From: HXMU1420-13 sp024742815
GTDB taxonomy: Bacteria > Bacteroidota > Rhodothermia > Balneolales > Balneolaceae
Length of the DNA stretch: 64,000 nucleotides
Assembly (NCBI GenBank): GCA_024742815.1
Contig: JANSXX010000001.1
Location: 310,001 to 374,000 of the forward strand
Reading direction: 5' to 3'
Below are positions 60,654-64,000 of this stretch, piece by piece. Below the pieces are notes generated by a model. That model made no database searches and was not told the origin of the DNA. It saw only the letters and a list, made by a program, of their open reading frames with translations. Within the stretch, counting starts at the first letter, position 1. Every line of letters begins with the position of its first letter. A program made the translations under genes and the position numbers.

Positions 60654-61346
60654 GTGATTAAGCGCGAATATGGCGGGAATTCAGATTTACAGGAAGAACA
60701 TATTGAGGATCAGGAATGGTTGCTCACATATAGTGATATGATCACCCTGTTGCTTGCATTTTTCGCAATGCTTATTGCCGTTTCTTACGTTGATTTGAAT
60801 CTATGGGAGCAAATGAAGCAAGGACTACGGTCAGAAATATCTAAACAAGAGGATGTTCGTACCCCATTAGCTGAAGTAAAAGCAGATTTGGATTCACTAC
60901 TCGCTGAAGAAAAATCACAAGGCTTGGTGGATATTACTCTCGACCGTGACGGTATAAAACTATTCTTTTCCAGCAGTTCATTTTATCAATCGGGAGAGGC
61001 CGAGTTGTTGCCTACCGGCCAAAGAATTATCGACAAAGTAACACAAGCCATGAATGAGCTTGATTTCTACAAGTTTAATGTAGATGTGGAAGGGCATACA
61101 GACAATGTTCCAATCAATACCCCAATTTACCCATCCAACTGGGAATTGTCGGTGGCAAGAGCCTCAGGTGTGGTAAAATATTTTATTGAAGAAGGAATTG
61201 AAGCAGAGCGACTTAAAGCGTCGGGCTACGCCGATACCAAGCCGGTAGTGCCACATGTGGATGAAGATGGTAGGAATATTATTGAGAACAGAGCCCTCAA
61301 TAGAAGAATTGTAGTACGCATATATTATCAATTGGCAACAAACTGA
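60654..61346 (+). CDS. motB: MotB-like stator protein with OmpA peptidoglycan-binding domain
   Basis: A 230-residue protein starting at GTG. EWLLTYSDMITLLLAFFAML (residues 21-40) is the MotB transmembrane helix, with the ion-carrying Asp28 (equivalent to E. coli Asp32). A plug/linker follows, and residues about 100-228 are OmpA-like (FNVDVEGHTDNVPINTP, YPSNWELSVARASGVVKYF, RLKASGYADTKPV, NRALNRRIVVRI). The complete ion path and peptidoglycan anchor suggest a functional stator. It is 12 bases downstream of motA. Confidence 0.92.
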   Translation: MIKREYGGNSDLQEEHIEDQEWLLTYSDMITLLLAFFAMLIAVSYVDLNLWEQMKQGLRSEISKQEDVRTPLAEVKADLDSLLAEEKSQGLVDITLDRDGIKLFFSSSSFYQSGEAELLPTGQRIIDKVTQAMNELDFYKFNVDVEGHTDNVPINTPIYPSNWELSVARASGVVKYFIEEGIEAERLKASGYADTKPVVPHVDEDGRNIIENRALNRRIVVRIYYQLATN

Positions 61347-61391
61347 TTTTTTAGGCACTAATCCGACTGTGCTTCAGTTATTGAAGCTAAA

Positions 61392-64000
61392 ATGCCTATG
61401 AAAATACTTTTACTTTCGCTTTCACTACTTTTTTTCGGGATTCAACAAGTACATGCTCAATCCATATCCGACTCAACCACTGCCAGTATATTTTCGTCCA
61501 AAGCTCTCTTTCAGTCAGATGTTTTAAGAGCGTTGTCGGGACTCTCACCGGGGCTCATAATTCACTCTACAGGTGGAGTTTCCGGAACAGGGACAAACCC
61601 AGTTTTTCGAAGCTATTCGAGCTTAAATACGCCCAGCAATCCATTAATAATAGTTGATGGCATCAGGTTTGATGGGGCAAATAATCATAATAGCAGCGCA
61701 TTTAACGGAGGAGGTTCTTTAGTTACTCCAAATCGATCTTTCGATCTTCATCCTTCCGAAATTGTTTCGGTGAATGTTTTAAGCTCACTAGAAGGTACAT
61801 TTTTGTATGGCGAAGAAGCCACAAATGGAGTTATTGAAATTACAACCAGAAGAAACGCAATCGATTTAACCAGAGAAGGCTATGAGCTTACAATAGATCA
61901 AAGTGTTTATTCTACGAGTATGTCGAGCCGACCGGATTATCAAAACCAATTTGGGATGGGTTTTAACGGTCAATATGGTCCATTTTTTAGTTCTTGGGGA
62001 GCCTCTTTTGATAGCCGGGATCCTGCTGATTTTCCATCCAATTTTAATGGACTGGATAACGATGGCGCTGTATTAGTAGATCATCCTTATGGTTTTTACA
62101 ATTTCACAAGTGATGATGCACCTGATTATGCCACCGAAGTGTATCGCTATGAAGCAAGAGAAACCCCAACCGATGCTTACTTCAGAAATGGTATTGGAAG
62201 TCGGTCATTTATAGATTTGAATTACAGAAAAGGGAGTACTTCCTGGAGTTTCAATTACGCCGGAAATCAGGAAGAAGGCTTTACCCCCAACAATGCTTTT
62301 CTTAAAAACAGTTTTGGAAGCTCCGTTAAGTATCAACTTTTAGATAATGTACAGGGTACATCAAGTTTACAGTTTTTATTCACTGATGTTAAAATGCCAC
62401 CCTTATCGGCAGGAAGTGGAAGTGGAGTTGTAGAAGGTGGAGCAACAACAGGAGCATTCACCTACCTGTTTTTTACTCCGAGGTCTATAGACTTAGCACT
62501 ACCAAGTAGTTCGCCGGATAATAATGGCTTTACCTATTACCGACCAGATATTATTCATCCTGTTTGGTTTGCAAATAATGCCTCAACCACTAATGAAACC
62601 AATCGCATACTGGGTAAAACTGCACTACTTTTTAATCCCTCAGATCGATTTCAATTCAACTACACCTATACATTTGATAGTTACGATGAGAATCAGGAGT
62701 ACAAGCTAAATCCTACGGGGACCTTCAACTTTCCTTATGTATTAGGGCTCTACCAAACCATTGAAATTGATCGAACGCTTCTCGATAATTTTGCACTTGC
62801 TACGTATCGTCCAAATTTAGGGAATAGGCTCTTTGCAGAAGTGCGACTCGGTGGGCATTATATGAGCGAAAATATTAATGAAAAAGGGCTGGAAAGCACC
62901 GATATACGAGAATATGGTGTTTTTGAACACGATAATTTTAGGGTTCAAAGCTCTACGAATTCATTTACCAACGAGCTGATGGAAAGAGAGTTTGAACGCC
63001 GATCGTTTGGTGCATTTGGCTCGATGGAGTTAGAGCTTGATCGATGGATATACACTGATGTTGGCGTTCGCAGGCAGTGGAATCAATCGCTGCATCAACA
63101 AGATATGAATGCGGTTTATCCTTACGTCACTTTTGGTGTAATTCCATCAAAAGTACTTGTGGATAATGACGAAATCCTGAGCAATTTAGATTTCTCATTT
63201 TCTTATTTCACATCAGGCAGATCGATTTTAACAGAACTTGAAATTTTAGTACAAGATCGGCCCAGTGTTGGGTTAAACGATGAATTAAAACCAGAAAGAT
63301 CAATTGAAAAACAAGTTGCTGCAACGCTTGGTTTATTTAAAGATCGAATTTCTTTCTCCGGGAAATATTATCAAAGAATACATACCGATTTAATCTCCAG
63401 AATTGCTGTAAATCCCACACAAGGCTTTGGCTCGATACTCGATAATTTACTCGAAATGGAAGTTGAGGGCTTTGATGCTCAGGCGGTGTTAGTACCACTC
63501 AAAGGAAAAGTTAATTGGAAGATTATTTCGAATTTTAGCACCACTAAAGCAGATGTTAAAGAATACACAGGTACTTTTAATGCAATTCAATTAGGAAATA
63601 GCCAATCTTTTCGGGGAAATCTGGCTCAGGTTAATGAGCCTTATCTAAGCATGTATGGTAGTACCGTTTTGCGGGTTACAAGTGATATTCAGAGGGCAGA
63701 TCCCAATATGAGATCTGTTCCCATTGGCACACCAATTATCGATAATAATGGAAATTACCTTACCGATCAGAATGATATTATCGGAAACCCAATACCCGAC
63801 TGGAATCTCTCTACCCTACAACAAGTACGGTACAAGAACCTAAGCTTTTCAATTCAGATTGATTATCAAAAAGGGGGCGACATGTACAGTAGCTGGATTA
63901 GTTCACTGGTTGGAAGGGGTTTAATTTCATCAACACTCGACAGAGAAGAGACATTTATTATTGAAGGTGTAAAATTTGATGGTACTCCGAACGATATTGA
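61392..64000 (+). CDS. SusC/RagA-like TonB-dependent receptor, cut by window edge
   Basis: The frame is open from ATG 61392 (or ATG 61398, two codons later) to the window end, giving about 869 residues with no stop. Signal peptide MKILLLSLSLLFFGIQQVHAQ. The plug domain shows LSGLSPGLIIHSTGGVSGTG, NPLIIVDGIRFDGANN (the SusC-type PL.VVDG signature) and GEEATNGVIEITTRRN. Barrel strands follow. It lacks the usual carboxypeptidase-regulatory domain at the start. It lies 45 bases after motB in the same direction, so cotranscription with the motor set is possible. Confidence 0.85.
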   Translation, partial: MPMKILLLSLSLLFFGIQQVHAQSISDSTTASIFSSKALFQSDVLRALSGLSPGLIIHSTGGVSGTGTNPVFRSYSSLNTPSNPLIIVDGIRFDGANNHNSSAFNGGGSLVTPNRSFDLHPSEIVSVNVLSSLEGTFLYGEEATNGVIEITTRRNAIDLTREGYELTIDQSVYSTSMSSRPDYQNQFGMGFNGQYGPFFSSWGASFDSRDPADFPSNFNGLDNDGAVLVDHPYGFYNFTSDDAPDYATEVYRYEARETPTDAYFRNGIGSRSFIDLNYRKGSTSWSFNYAGNQEEGFTPNNAFLKNSFGSSVKYQLLDNVQGTSSLQFLFTDVKMPPLSAGSGSGVVEGGATTGAFTYLFFTPRSIDLALPSSSPDNNGFTYYRPDIIHPVWFANNASTTNETNRILGKTALLFNPSDRFQFNYTYTFDSYDENQEYKLNPTGTFNFPYVLGLYQTIEIDRTLLDNFALATYRPNLGNRLFAEVRLGGHYMSENINEKGLESTDIREYGVFEHDNFRVQSSTNSFTNELMEREFERRSFGAFGSMELELDRWIYTDVGVRRQWNQSLHQQDMNAVYPYVTFGVIPSKVLVDNDEILSNLDFSFSYFTSGRSILTELEILVQDRPSVGLNDELKPERSIEKQVAATLGLFKDRISFSGKYYQRIHTDLISRIAVNPTQGFGSILDNLLEMEVEGFDAQAVLVPLKGKVNWKIISNFSTTKADVKEYTGTFNAIQLGNSQSFRGNLAQVNEPYLSMYGSTVLRVTSDIQRADPNMRSVPIGTPIIDNNGNYLTDQNDIIGNPIPDWNLSTLQQVRYKNLSFSIQIDYQKGGDMYSSWISSLVGRGLISSTLDREETFIIEGVKFDGTPNDI

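Noticed and set aside
56293..61346. Zorya-type anti-phage system (ZorA/ZorB are MotAB-like)
   Set aside because: MotA lacks the long cytoplasmic coiled-coil tail of ZorA. No ZorC, ZorD or ZorE-like gene is present, and a FliG domain and outer-membrane partners are present instead.
59823..61346. ExbB/ExbD or TolQ/TolR pair
   Set aside because: The second protein carries a full OmpA-like peptidoglycan-binding domain and the MotB helix TYSDMITLLLAFFAML, and the first has the large MotA cytoplasmic loop.
62524..62709. 61-residue frame MALPITDQILFILFG
   Set aside because: It lies inside the SusC-like receptor, whose own frame is open from 61392 to the window end.

Overview
The window looks like chromosome of a moderately AT-rich Gram-negative bacterium of the Bacteroidota/Balneolota/Rhodothermota group. 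The evidence is many lipoprotein signal peptides, TonB-dependent receptors with carboxypeptidase-regulatory or SusC-type plug signatures, a PorV/PorQ-type outer-membrane protein, proteins ending in type IX secretion (T9SS) C-terminal domains, DUF349, a TAnnTTTG-type promoter box in front of a tRNA, frequent TTG/GTG starts and few Shine-Dalgarno sequences. A Balneola-like organism is my best guess, from inference and not from a database search.

Layout. 1-3.6 kb: the 5' end of a thiolase gene, tRNA-Val, a DUF4238 gene broken at a homopolymer, two small Ig-like lipoproteins, and a cluster of dispersed hairpin repeats; this is the most plastic part. 3.6-12.6 kb: an ergothioneine pair (egtB-egtD), plsC, yraN, a GbsR/MarR regulator, and a sugar locus (GH5 plus CBM6 lipoprotein, Na+/solute symporter, MGH1-like glycosidase, FmdB-like protein). 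13-29.5 kb: mostly housekeeping (SulP transporter, GNAT, aminotransferase, coaD, rsmD, MATE, SixA-like phosphatase, MscS, CsbD, DUF349, MBL hydrolase, two glycosyltransferases). It also holds a degenerate S46-peptidase homologue and a GspG-like pseudopilin fragment. 29.6-43 kb: a long co-directional set of surface proteins (two T9SS-CTD proteins, two lipoproteins, a TonB-dependent receptor, a PorV-like protein and an NPP-type phosphodiesterase). 43-49.8 kb: fdxA, folP, cdaA, methylmalonyl-CoA mutase, meaB and an acyl-CoA dehydrogenase. 49.8-56 kb: an FGE-like lipoprotein, a PAS/LOV-like protein, SufE, a hybrid histidine kinase, a GNAT, and a DGPF-protein/ECF42-type sigma pair.

The most striking locus is 56.3-61.3 kb: five tightly packed genes encoding a FliF-like/FliG fusion with a signal peptide, a FlgO/CsgG-like outer-membrane barrel protein, a TPR lipoprotein, MotA and MotB. 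No flagellar filament, hook, rod, export or fliM/fliN gene is in the window. The set looks like a flagellum-independent, stator-driven envelope motor in a lineage usually thought of as non-flagellated. A SusC-like TonB-dependent receptor follows motB by 45 bp and runs off the right edge.
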